This document shows positions 6,095 to 13,534 of a DNA stretch of 14,734 nucleotides, one piece after another. The notes under the pieces were generated by a model, which worked only from the letters and a program-made list of their open reading frames with translations, ran no database searches and was not told the DNA's origin. A program made the translations under genes and the position numbers. The stretch is from an uncultured Saprospiraceae bacterium (GTDB lineage Bacteria > Bacteroidota > Bacteroidia > Chitinophagales > Saprospiraceae): NCBI GenBank assembly GCA_937969485.1, contig CALBVQ010000181.1, forward strand, positions 1 through 14,734, read 5' to 3'. Numbering within the stretch: position 1 is the stretch's first letter; each line of letters opens with the position of its first letter.

Positions 6095-8125
6095 ATGACT
6101 ATCTCCAATGATAATCTGAAACCTAGTTTTCGGAAGCTAAAAGGGTATGCATTTGACCCTTCGTTATCACTAAATAATAGTACTTCCATATTCAACGAAG
6201 TTATCTACAAAGTCCCTTGGGAAGACTTAAGTCCTGGTCCCAGTGGACAGTATATTGAAGTGATTGATTATGATCCTACCATCCCCAATGGTGAAAAGGA
6301 TTTTGGAAGATTTTATTCTCCTGTAGATCTTAATAATCCTTATATCCTCGCGCAAGATGGCTTATCTCCTAGTGATAGTAATCCTCAGTTTCATCAGCAG
6401 ATGGTATATGCTGTTGCAATGAAAACGATTAAGAATTTTGAAAAAGCACTTGGTCGAAAGATCATATGGAGGGAGCGCAAAAGCTTCATGGTAAAGAATG
6501 ACAATCCCCATGAGGAAGGTGAGTATAGAAAGGCGTCATTAAAGGAATGTTATGTCGAAAAACTGAGGATATATCCTCATGCCCTTAGAGAACCAAATGC
6601 CTATTATAGTCCCATGAAAAGAGCTTTACTCTTTGGGTATTTTAGGTCTACTCCCACTGAAAAGCATGTTCATATGCCGAACTCATGGGTGTTCACATGT
6701 TTGTCTCACGATATTATCGCACATGAAGTAACGCATGCAATTCTTGATGGCTTGAATAAGTATTACACAGAGCCTACTAATCCAGACGTACTGGCGTTTC
6801 ACGAGGCATTTGCTGATATCGTAGCGCTTTTTCAGCACTTTACCATGCCAGAAGTTCTGAAAAGTCAAATTGCTAAGACCAAAGGTAACTTAGAAAACCA
6901 GAATTTACTGGGACAGTTGGCGCAGGAGTTTGGTAATGCAATTGGCGGCTATGGAAGTTTAAGGGATGCAATAGGAAAGGTTGACCCAAAGGACGACCAG
7001 TGGAAAAGAATTAAGCCAGATCCGTCAGAGTATGAGACAATTTACGAACCACATAAACGAGGCGCGATTTTGGTTGCTGCTGTATTTGATGCATTCCTGT
7101 CTTTATATAAGCATAGAGTTAGTGATCTTATGCGTATTGCAACAGGTGGAACAGGAGTATTGCCGGATGGTGAAATTCATCCTGATCTGGTCAATCGATT
7201 AGCCAACGAAGCTGCAAAGACAGCCAGACACATGCTTAATATTTGTATCCGAGCTATCGACTACTGTCCACCAGTCGATATCACTTTCGGGGAATATTTA
7301 CGAGCAATAATAACAGCAGATTGTGACTTAGTATCAGAAGATAGCAATGGGTATCGACTTGCTTTTATTGACGCTTTCAAACGACGAGGTATTTATCCTA
7401 CAGGAATCAAGACACTAAGTATTGACAGTTTGAAGTATGATCAACTAGAGGATTCAAAAAGTAAAAGAAGAGAATTATCACAGTTAAGGACTCTATTGAA
7501 GGATTACAGTTTACGCATGAAATTTCGGAATGAGCGTGATGATATTTACACCTTGACGAAAGTGTACATCGCAGGTGATGGTACGAAAAGTAAAGGATTG
7601 CATAGAAAACTTACACAGTTACTAATAAAGGACAAAGGCTTCGGTGAATTGATGGGAATCCTTACTGCCGAGCATTTCAAAGAGCTAGGGATTAATCAAG
7701 CTTCTTTTAAGTATAGAGATAATGTAGCACGACCATCATTTGCAGTAACTAACCTGAGAGAGATTTCCAGAGTTGGTCCTACAGGAAAAAAGGTCAATCA
7801 GATTCTTTTTACTGTGATTCAAACAGCACGCCTGATTGTAGATCCTGAAAATAAGACCTATCGAGCAGCAAAGAAAGATGAAGAAGGAACCATGAAATTC
7901 CGAGGGGGAACCAGCATGATATTTGATCTCGACACACTTAGTATCAAGTACACCATTCGAAAATCAATATTTAATGGAGAGAATCTTGATAACGATAGAC
8001 TATGGAGACAATACAATTATCAATACGATAAGGAAATGACGGGGATGACCGACATGGAAAAATACTTTGGACTGACAAGACATGCAGATCTAAAGGAGAC
8101 ATTCGCCTTATTACATAACCATTAA
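6095..8125 (+). CDS. Cytosolic thermolysin-like (gluzincin) metallopeptidase
   Basis: This putative zinc peptidase has 676 residues from the chosen ATG 6095. The frame stays open to ATG 6038, but the extra 19 residues look like leader sequence, whereas KPSFRKLKGYAFDPSLS begins the conserved-looking region. The catalytic motif is H210-E-V-T-H214. H236-EAFAD-I supplies the probable third ligand E237 and D241, arranged like the ExxxD helix of M4 thermolysin. The block around HEVTHAILDG and PDVLAFHEAFADIVALFQHF is, as I recall, shared with uncharacterised gluzincins in several phyla. There is no signal peptide or propeptide, unusual for thermolysin relatives, so it should act in the cytosol. Residues from about 430 to the end form a region I do not recognise. 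It is the first gene of a three-gene unit, 11 nt before the MBL gene. Its substrate is unknown. Confidence 0.8.
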   Translation: MTISNDNLKPSFRKLKGYAFDPSLSLNNSTSIFNEVIYKVPWEDLSPGPSGQYIEVIDYDPTIPNGEKDFGRFYSPVDLNNPYILAQDGLSPSDSNPQFHQQMVYAVAMKTIKNFEKALGRKIIWRERKSFMVKNDNPHEEGEYRKASLKECYVEKLRIYPHALREPNAYYSPMKRALLFGYFRSTPTEKHVHMPNSWVFTCLSHDIIAHEVTHAILDGLNKYYTEPTNPDVLAFHEAFADIVALFQHFTMPEVLKSQIAKTKGNLENQNLLGQLAQEFGNAIGGYGSLRDAIGKVDPKDDQWKRIKPDPSEYETIYEPHKRGAILVAAVFDAFLSLYKHRVSDLMRIATGGTGVLPDGEIHPDLVNRLANEAAKTARHMLNICIRAIDYCPPVDITFGEYLRAIITADCDLVSEDSNGYRLAFIDAFKRRGIYPTGIKTLSIDSLKYDQLEDSKSKRRELSQLRTLLKDYSLRMKFRNERDDIYTLTKVYIAGDGTKSKGLHRKLTQLLIKDKGFGELMGILTAEHFKELGINQASFKYRDNVARPSFAVTNLREISRVGPTGKKVNQILFTVIQTARLIVDPENKTYRAAKKDEEGTMKFRGGTSMIFDLDTLSIKYTIRKSIFNGENLDNDRLWRQYNYQYDKEMTGMTDMEKYFGLTRHADLKETFALLHNH

Positions 8126-8136
8126 AAACAGTTAGT

Positions 8137-9621
8137 ATGAACTCAAAAATAACCAGCTGTAAAGTACGGATGTACACGATGGGAACTGGAGATTGTTTTG
8201 TGCTGAGTTTTCAAAATAGTGACGAGCAGACTCAATATAAGTTGATGATTGACTGCGGTGTTCAGCAAATTTCTGGAAAAAACATCAAGAAGTACATTGA
8301 TGATTTGATAGATCATGTAGATGGTGAGGTAGATGCTCTGTTGATAACTCATGAACACAATGATCACGTTCTAGGCTTTCAAAGAGCTGAAAAAATCATA
8401 AGGGACAAGCTCAAGGTAAAAGAATTATGGTTGCCATGGACTGAAGATGAAGGTGATGCCCTAGTTAAGGACTGGAAAGAAAGATATGGCCAAAAGAAGA
8501 AATCACTGGCAATTGCCTCTTCGATGTTGAAGGAAAAATCGGAGACACCACTATTTGGAAATATATATCGTACGCGTTCCGAAAAGGACGAAAGTAAGGA
8601 TGTGTCTTTTAAAACAAGATTGGGGATTGCTAATTCCTTGACTGAATTAAGCGATCTAAATACCGACGCACTAGGAGCTGCAGGAGAATACACAGCAGGA
8701 CTGAAAGGAATGCGAATTGCTAAATCACTAACAGATAAGAAGAGAATCCTTCAAACAGGCACTATACTTGAAAACCTCAACGGACTGGAGAATATACGGA
8801 TTTATATTTTGGGGCCACCCAAAAACTGGGACAATGTAAAAGATGAACACGGTAAGGATGGAGAAACCTACAAACACAATAACGAGCTTAATATTGTTAA
8901 TGGATTTTCTTGTTTGCCATTTGAATCAGAGAATACGGAAGCACCTTTTGCGGAATCACACATTGACGCTTTTCGTCAAAGTGATAAGATGCAAAGAGAG
9001 TATTTTAAAGAGGAAAATAGTTTCCGAAGAATAGATTTCGATTGGTTGCATAGTGCCGCTAACCTATCCTTGAGATTAACTAGAGCGATCAATAATCTTA
9101 GTGCTGTATTAGCAATAGAATTTATAGAATCAGAAAAGGTAATGTTATTTCCAGGTGATGCAGAAATAGGAAGTTGGAAGTCATGGCATGAAATTGCGTG
9201 GAAAGAAAAAGGAGAAGGTTGCGAACCTTTACTTACAAAGGACTTGCTTAATAGAACAGTATTTTATAAAGTTGCGCATCACTTGAGTCATAATGGCACA
9301 GCCAAGGAACAAGGGATGGATCACATGAATCATAAAGACCTTGTAGCGATGGCCACCTTGGATTATAATGTAATTCAGAGTAATTGGAAATCCACAATGC
9401 CGAATAGGGGTTTGGTAAAGGATCTGCTGAACAAGACAAAGGGACGACTACTCATTTCCAATCTGGAAGAATTAACCTACGACAAAGAAGAGACTCGAAC
9501 ACTTGAAAAAGAGATCGAGAGCCGGATTGAAGGTATGAGTGAAAAAGAAAGAAATCAATTTATCGCGAATCTCGAGAGTGAGGATTTGTTTATACAATTC
9601 ACAGTTAATGGCAAAAAATAA
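8137..9621 (+). CDS. MBL-fold metallohydrolase, ComEC/Rec2-like
   Basis: This 494-residue protein has a metallo-beta-lactamase fold. The metal-binding motif is T71-H72-E-H74-N-D76-H77, after a first strand containing GTGDCFVLSF, the arrangement seen in the ComEC/Rec2 hydrolase domain and its soluble relatives. Further ligands are probably D341 in FPGDAEIG and H381/H382 in KVAHHLSHNG, which corresponds to the KVxHHGS motif of ComEC-like enzymes. IYILGPPK in mid-protein is also typical of this group. Roughly residues 95-225 are an insertion between the HxHxDH motif and the rest of the fold, rich in Lys and Glu, with no fold that I recognise. There are no membrane segments and no signal peptide, so it is not a DNA-uptake channel. 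Relatives act on nucleic acids or phosphodiesters, but the substrate here cannot be told. The start of the third gene overlaps its last 14 nt. Confidence 0.85.
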   Translation: MNSKITSCKVRMYTMGTGDCFVLSFQNSDEQTQYKLMIDCGVQQISGKNIKKYIDDLIDHVDGEVDALLITHEHNDHVLGFQRAEKIIRDKLKVKELWLPWTEDEGDALVKDWKERYGQKKKSLAIASSMLKEKSETPLFGNIYRTRSEKDESKDVSFKTRLGIANSLTELSDLNTDALGAAGEYTAGLKGMRIAKSLTDKKRILQTGTILENLNGLENIRIYILGPPKNWDNVKDEHGKDGETYKHNNELNIVNGFSCLPFESENTEAPFAESHIDAFRQSDKMQREYFKEENSFRRIDFDWLHSAANLSLRLTRAINNLSAVLAIEFIESEKVMLFPGDAEIGSWKSWHEIAWKEKGEGCEPLLTKDLLNRTVFYKVAHHLSHNGTAKEQGMDHMNHKDLVAMATLDYNVIQSNWKSTMPNRGLVKDLLNKTKGRLLISNLEELTYDKEETRTLEKEIESRIEGMSEKERNQFIANLESEDLFIQFTVNGKK

Positions 9622-11365
9622 AAAGACATTCGTAAATACACATACACATATTTTTACTGTCAAGAATGTACCTCCTTACATTGCTAAGACATTTGTTCCT
9701 TGGCCAATATATATCTTTCTTCATTTGAGTGTTGTGCTTAAGATATATGCGGTGATTAATTGGATGGAGGATATATACAAGAAAGCCAGACGTAAACGAA
9801 GAAAGCTGGTCAACTACTTCTTGACTCGTAGGGCTCCATATGTGTTCTACGTAATTCTTTCAGTTTTTCTATTCTGTAATGCAGGAATGTTTCTAGTAGA
9901 GCAGACGGTAGATGTAGGAGAGGAGGGCATTTTATCTAAGGCAGTGAGCTTTGTAAGAAGTTCCTTTATTGATCGCGTTTTAGTGTATGATATTCATCCT
10001 GCAGTACTAGTGGTTGTACTTGGCTCTATTTTGGCGCTGTATCCAGGGATATGGAAATTCTTCTTCGGAATAGCTAAGAAGGTTTTCTCTGTTTTGAAAT
10101 TACTGCCCAGCAATAAGTCTCTTGATTTCGTTAAGCGCTATTTTAATATTGTACGTTTTGCGAATTACCCCAAACAAAAGAGAATATTTGATAAACTTGT
10201 AAAACTTTATGCACCTGATTCTAAGTTCGTTGTACTTCCCATGGATATGGAGTATATGGCAGCTGGTAAGCCCAAGCAGACTTATCTAGATCAGTTAGAA
10301 GAGATCAACGAAGTATTTGTAAAAGAGATGAAGAATAACGAGGCAATGTTGCCTTTCGTTTTTGTTGACCCAAGAAGAATTAGAGGCAAAAACGGAAAGG
10401 AATTTTTTGACTGGGAGATTGGTGAAGAGGTAGTCGGTGGAAAAACACGAAAGTATGTCAAACTTAAAGACTGTTTACTGAAGAAATATCTTGAAAAAAC
10501 AGAAGGAGATAAGTCCACAGGTAACTTCAAAGGAATAAAGTTATACCCAGCGCTAGGTTATTATCCATTTGACGAAGATCTACTTGCATTATATCACTAT
10601 TGCGTAGATCACAATTTACCTATTGTTACGCACTGTGTAGTAGGAACGATTTTTTATAGAGGTAATCTAAAGGAAGAGTGGAATAGGCATCCTGTCTTCT
10701 CTTCTGCAGATGGAACTCCCCTTGACACGCGTACACAATCGAATCACGACTTACAAGTCAACTTCACTCACCCATTGAATTATCTCGTGATGTTAGAGAA
10801 TAAGTTTCTTTATCGGGTCATCAATAAGTCAACCGATGAAAAGTTGAAAGAGCTATTCGAATTTAATCCACATATTAAGCATGTCAGCAACAAACTATCT
10901 AAGTTGAATATTAACATTGCGCACTACGGAGGTGCTGAAGAGTGGGAGAAATACTTAGAACTTGATCGTAGTGAAACCAGTTTTGAGTTAAGAGAAAACC
11001 CAGAAGAAGGGATGAGCTTTACAACCTCTCAATCGTCGGGCAAGCAATTACTTTCAAAACCAGCACATATGTACCGAACTAAGACAGATTGGTTTACGAT
11101 TATTAGCAGCCTGATGCTTCAATATGAGAATGTATATTCTGACATTTCATACATACTGCACACGGAAAAAATGATGCCTTTGTTGAATGATATGATGATC
11201 AATAATGAGAAGTTAGCTGAAAAAATCCTTTTTGGTACTGACTTTTTTGTTGTTCGAAATCATAAAAGTGAGAAACAGTTGTATAGTGATTTACTTGCGG
11301 TAATAGGGGAGGAGAAAATGGATCTCATTTCAAGAGATAATCCGTGTAAGTGGCTGGGGTTGTAG
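9608..11365 (+). CDS. Membrane-inserted amidohydrolase-superfamily metal hydrolase
   Basis: Start ATG 9608 gives 586 residues and overlaps the MBL gene by 14 nt; upstream frame from 9539 is not needed. H12-T-H14 (FVNTHTH) is the strand-1 motif of the amidohydrolase TIM barrel. It is followed by GIKLYPALGY (309-318, K311 a possible ligand), H342 in THCVVGT, H439 in IAHYGG and D545 in FGTDFF, the usual order of metal ligands in amidohydrolase_2/TatD-like enzymes. Unusually, about 180 residues with hydrophobic segments near 29-51, 77-97 and 130-154 are inserted between the HTH motif and the rest of the barrel. A strongly basic stretch, KKARRKRRK (58-66), separates the first two. It is probably an inner-membrane enzyme with a cytosolic catalytic domain. 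The substrate is unknown. Confidence 0.8.
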   Translation: MAKNKKTFVNTHTHIFTVKNVPPYIAKTFVPWPIYIFLHLSVVLKIYAVINWMEDIYKKARRKRRKLVNYFLTRRAPYVFYVILSVFLFCNAGMFLVEQTVDVGEEGILSKAVSFVRSSFIDRVLVYDIHPAVLVVVLGSILALYPGIWKFFFGIAKKVFSVLKLLPSNKSLDFVKRYFNIVRFANYPKQKRIFDKLVKLYAPDSKFVVLPMDMEYMAAGKPKQTYLDQLEEINEVFVKEMKNNEAMLPFVFVDPRRIRGKNGKEFFDWEIGEEVVGGKTRKYVKLKDCLLKKYLEKTEGDKSTGNFKGIKLYPALGYYPFDEDLLALYHYCVDHNLPIVTHCVVGTIFYRGNLKEEWNRHPVFSSADGTPLDTRTQSNHDLQVNFTHPLNYLVMLENKFLYRVINKSTDEKLKELFEFNPHIKHVSNKLSKLNINIAHYGGAEEWEKYLELDRSETSFELRENPEEGMSFTTSQSSGKQLLSKPAHMYRTKTDWFTIISSLMLQYENVYSDISYILHTEKMMPLLNDMMINNEKLAEKILFGTDFFVVRNHKSEKQLYSDLLAVIGEEKMDLISRDNPCKWLGL

Positions 11366-11449
11366 AGGAGAGGTGTTTTTACTGCAGTACTTCAGACCCT
11401 CAACAAGGTAGAGTGATGAATTTTGGGAGCAATTTTCAGTACCTGAGTT

Positions 11450-11557
11450 AGAATTGGTATAAGTCATCTAATGATGTTTTGTAAGTGAAAGAATAATTTA
11501 ATGCGAATTATGGATTAGGTTTTCGTAGTAGATATTTCAATGCTTAGTTCGGGTTTA
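11450..11557. repeat. Repeat cluster after the hydrolase cassette
   Basis: AGAATTGGTATAAG (11450-11463) is followed by a plus-orientation repeat copy GCGAATTATGGATTAGG plus TTTTCGTA (11503-11527), then a minus-orientation copy, CAATGCTTAGTTCGGGTTT (11539-11557). The last two form a facing pair. No intrinsic terminator was found between the amidohydrolase stop (11365) and this cluster. Confidence 0.65.
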
Positions 11558-11615
11558 AGATTTTTATACTCTGCCACGGATTGGGTGCGTGGTGAACTGA
11601 ATGAGTTTGCATATT

Positions 11616-11643
11616 GTTACTTTTTTCTTGATAAAAAAGTAAC
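11616..11643. repeat. Perfect 11-bp stem, GTTACTTTTTT type
   Basis: GTTACTTTTTT, a six-base loop CTTGAT, then AAAAAAGTAAC form a perfect 11-bp stem. From memory this hairpin, followed by CCAAAAAATCAAG, recurs in many Bacteroidota genomes. It appears to be the left end of a larger structured element continuing to about 11815. Confidence 0.65.
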
Positions 11644-11654
11644 CAAAAAATCAA

Positions 11655-11815
11655 GTACCCTTCAAAACTCGTGAATCAGCCTGCTATTGCATGACTTTTT
11701 CGTTAATGGTGTTTCACTTTTTGTCTTATTTTTCGCCTCAAGGATTCGCGAAAAATAAGACACATAGTGCTACTCAGACAAGTGAAGGGTACGGAGAGAA
11801 AATTGAAGTAGCAGG
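11655..11815. repeat. Structured repeat with a 14-bp stem and interleaved inverted repeats
   Basis: GTCTTATTTTTCGC (11723-11736) and GCGAAAAATAAGAC (11748-11761) form a perfect 14-bp stem with an 11-nt loop. Around it lie GTACCCTTC/GAAGGGTAC (11655-11663 and 11784-11792) and CCTGCTA/TAGCAGG (11680-11686 and 11809-11815). These two pairs are interleaved, not nested, as in a pseudoknot. No open frame of interest lies inside. It could be a structured RNA or a non-autonomous mobile element. Confidence 0.6.
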
Positions 11816-11880
11816 TTCTTGAATTCTTCTAGAGCGGAAAAAAAAGTTATAGGTTGGCTCATTTTCTCAATACAAGGGCT

Positions 11881-11898
11881 GGTGATTAGTGAATCACC
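11881..11898. repeat. Short perfect hairpin
   Basis: GGTGATT, an AGTG loop, then AATCACC form a 7-bp stem. There is no following T-run. It lies 135 nt before the T9SS protein start and has no assignable role. Confidence 0.4.
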
Positions 11899-11941
11899 CC
11901 ACTCATGGCACAAATAAGCAAAATTACCCCCACTTTCCAAA

Positions 11942-11963
11942 TGTTAAAATTCGCACTTTAACA
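11942..11963. promoter_or_regulatory. Operator-like inverted repeat upstream of the T9SS gene
   Basis: TGTTAAA and TTTAACA are separated by 8 nt, a perfect 7-bp inverted repeat 70 nt before the start codon. The size and place would suit a dimeric regulator, but no regulator is nearby, and AT-rich inverted repeats arise easily by chance. No clear TAnnTTTG box was found here. Confidence 0.22.
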
Positions 11964-12032
11964 CTTTTATTTTACTTCTTAACAAAAGTTGGCAGCATTG
12001 TTGAACTTATCATCGTAACTAAACCTAATAGA

Positions 12033-13187
12033 ATGATGATGAGATTACTAACCCTATTTTTATTTATGTCCGTTTCTTCCTTCCTAAGTGCACAACTTGC
12101 AATAATAGGACAGAACGGAGAAACACCCGATGAACTGCTGATGGTCGCTCTGGAAGAAATTCCTGCTGGACTAATTTTTCACGTTACCGATAATGAATAT
12201 AGTCATACAAATGATCTATTTGTTTCCGGTGAAGGCTCTGTGAGCTTTGTTGCAAGTAATACCGTTGCAAAAGGAGATGTCTTTTCGATAAAGAACGACG
12301 GAGAATGGACTATTGAAGGTACTACAGATGTTGACTTGATTGCCATAGACGGAAATCTTAATTTCTCTTTTGGAAATGAGCAATCTTACCTTTACACCAC
12401 AACTAACAATCTATGTGACGGTGCTATTTCTCAAATTTTAGCCGCGTTCGATAACTGGGACGGTACAATGCCTGCAGAAATTGATCCTTCTGTAAACTAT
12501 GCTGATGCGATTGTGATAGATCTCGCTACCAATGTGAGAAATGCTACCTTTGAAGGCTCTAGAGAATTTAGCGATTTGTCTGAAATTTATGACCTTTCAA
12601 ATTGGCAAATGGCAGATACTAGAATTGACCTGGATCTTTCTGATTTTGCTGGTACAGCTTTGCCCGTTGAGCTAAGTTTTTTCGAAGGTCGTAAGATGGA
12701 CAACGGAAACAAGCTTATGTGGGAGACTGCTATCGAAATTGATAACGATATATTTGAAATCGAAAGATCATCTGATGGAGAGCAATTTGAGGAAATTGAT
12801 TACGTATGGGGAGGTGGAACAACCTCTTCGATAAGCTCCTATGAATATATGGATGATGCCCCTAGCAACGGCCTAAACTATTACCGTCTAAAGCAGATTG
12901 ATTTCAACGGAAACTTTACATATTCTAATACTATACTAATTGAGAATAGAAATGAAGTTGAATACAATGTTTATCCTACTGTTGTTGCTGATCAATTGAC
13001 TATAGAGTCTAGCGCTCAAGAAGATTTCGAAATTGTGGTATTTGATCAAACAGGAAGGCAGGTGTTTACACAATCTTTGCAAAACAGGAATAGTACGCTA
13101 GAATTGTTTTCGCTATCAGCTGGCCCATATTATGTTATGATTAACACAGTTTCTACTAGCATCACAAAAAAAATTATTAAACTTTAG
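12033..13187 (+). CDS. Secreted protein with T9SS type A sorting domain
   Basis: Start at ATG 12033 (12036 or 12039 equally possible) gives a 384-residue protein opening with a signal peptide, MMMRLLTLFLFMSVSSFLSA, cleaved before QLAIIG. The frame is open upstream to 11889, but that would bury the signal peptide. Residues about 21-200 (IIGQNGETPDELLMVALEEIPAG, FHVTDNEY, GSVSFVAS) are a beta-rich domain seen in exported Bacteroidota proteins, and I assign no activity to it. From ALPVELSFFEG (209) a fibronectin-like linker domain follows, including WETAIEIDNDIFEIERSSDG and NYYRLKQIDFNG. The last 75 residues (YNVYPTVVADQLTIES through SAGPYYVMI to ITKKIIKL) form the T9SS type A sorting domain, removed during export to the cell surface or medium. 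It is a single-gene unit closed by the terminator at 13293. Confidence 0.88.
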   Translation: MMMRLLTLFLFMSVSSFLSAQLAIIGQNGETPDELLMVALEEIPAGLIFHVTDNEYSHTNDLFVSGEGSVSFVASNTVAKGDVFSIKNDGEWTIEGTTDVDLIAIDGNLNFSFGNEQSYLYTTTNNLCDGAISQILAAFDNWDGTMPAEIDPSVNYADAIVIDLATNVRNATFEGSREFSDLSEIYDLSNWQMADTRIDLDLSDFAGTALPVELSFFEGRKMDNGNKLMWETAIEIDNDIFEIERSSDGEQFEEIDYVWGGGTTSSISSYEYMDDAPSNGLNYYRLKQIDFNGNFTYSNTILIENRNEVEYNVYPTVVADQLTIESSAQEDFEIVVFDQTGRQVFTQSLQNRNSTLELFSLSAGPYYVMINTVSTSITKKIIKL

Positions 13188-13202
13188 TACCAAAATTGGT
13201 AC
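13187..13202. repeat. 16-bp palindrome touching the stop codon
   Basis: GTACCAA, AA, TTGGTAC form a perfect 7-bp inverted repeat with a 2-nt centre whose first base is the last base of the TAG stop. It resembles the ATACCAATT motif family. It is too tight a loop and lacks a U-run, so it is not a terminator by itself. Confidence 0.45.
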
Positions 13203-13229
13203 AACTGATAAACTCCCCTTAATGTGTTT

Positions 13230-13290
13230 AGCCCGAATTTTGTGCATTAGCTTATCGTAATTAATACCTTAATGCATATTTCGGTTTTAA
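13230..13290. repeat. Facing pair of CCCGAAWTATGCATTAGG repeats
   Basis: A plus-orientation copy, AGCCCGAATTTTGTGCATTAG plus CTTATCGTAA (13230-13260), is followed by a minus-orientation copy, CTTAATGCATATTTCGG plus TTTTAA (13268-13290). This is the same facing arrangement as at 11503-11557. The pair sits just upstream of the terminator stem. Confidence 0.65.
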
Positions 13291-13292
13291 GT

Positions 13293-13333
13293 GCTCGAAC
13301 ATAAACCTACTAGGTTAATGTTCGAGCCTTTTT
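13293..13333 (+). terminator. Intrinsic terminator of the T9SS-protein gene
   Basis: GCTCGAACATAAACCT (13293-13308), a 3-nt loop, and AGGTTAATGTTCGAGC (13312-13327) pair at 15 of 16 positions and are followed by CTTTTT. This is a strong Rho-independent terminator for plus-strand transcripts, 105 nt after the stop codon. On the minus strand no comparable T-run follows. Confidence 0.85.
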
Positions 13334-13440
13334 GTTGGGGCTACTACCATTTTTTTTGGAATGCAAGATAAAATTGTGTGATAACAAGGCGGAGTTTGAG
13401 ACATGGAAACCGTTCTGGCAAAGTGAGGTGCGAAAGCGGT

Positions 13441-13484
13441 TCAACCCGAATTGTACATTAGGTTTTCTTAATTGGTATAAGCAA
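13441..13484 (+). repeat. Linked repeat modules before the convergent gene end
   Basis: CAACCCGAATTGTACATTAGG plus TTTTC is followed directly by TTAATTGGTATAAG. The CCCGAA repeat and the AATTGGTATAAG motif are joined here, as they are (inverted) at 5624-5667, so they are parts of one modular element. Between the terminator and this point (13334-13440) I recognise only AACAAGGCGGAG, which faintly resembles ACAAGGCAGAAAA at 11-23. Confidence 0.6.
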
Positions 13485-13534
13485 GAATTTTTGCGGTAAT
13501 TTAAATTAAGACTCTATAAATTACAGATTCTTCG

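Noticed and set aside
8379..8693. Antisense open frame of about 100 codons inside the MBL gene
   Set aside because: It lies wholly opposite a well-supported gene, has no recognisable motif and is explained by codon-phase shadowing.
11366..11440. Terminator right after the amidohydrolase gene
   Set aside because: Short T-runs and a CTGCAG palindrome occur, but no stem followed by a U-run could be drawn.
11989..12006. Sigma-54-like promoter (TTGGCAGCATTGTTGAAC) before the T9SS-protein gene
   Set aside because: The -12 element reads TTGAA rather than TTGCA/T, so the invariant GC is missing, and no sigma-54 activator is nearby.
13187..13202. GTACCAAAATTGGTAC as a terminator
   Set aside because: The 2-nt centre cannot form a stable RNA loop and no U-run follows. 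The real terminator is at 13293-13333.
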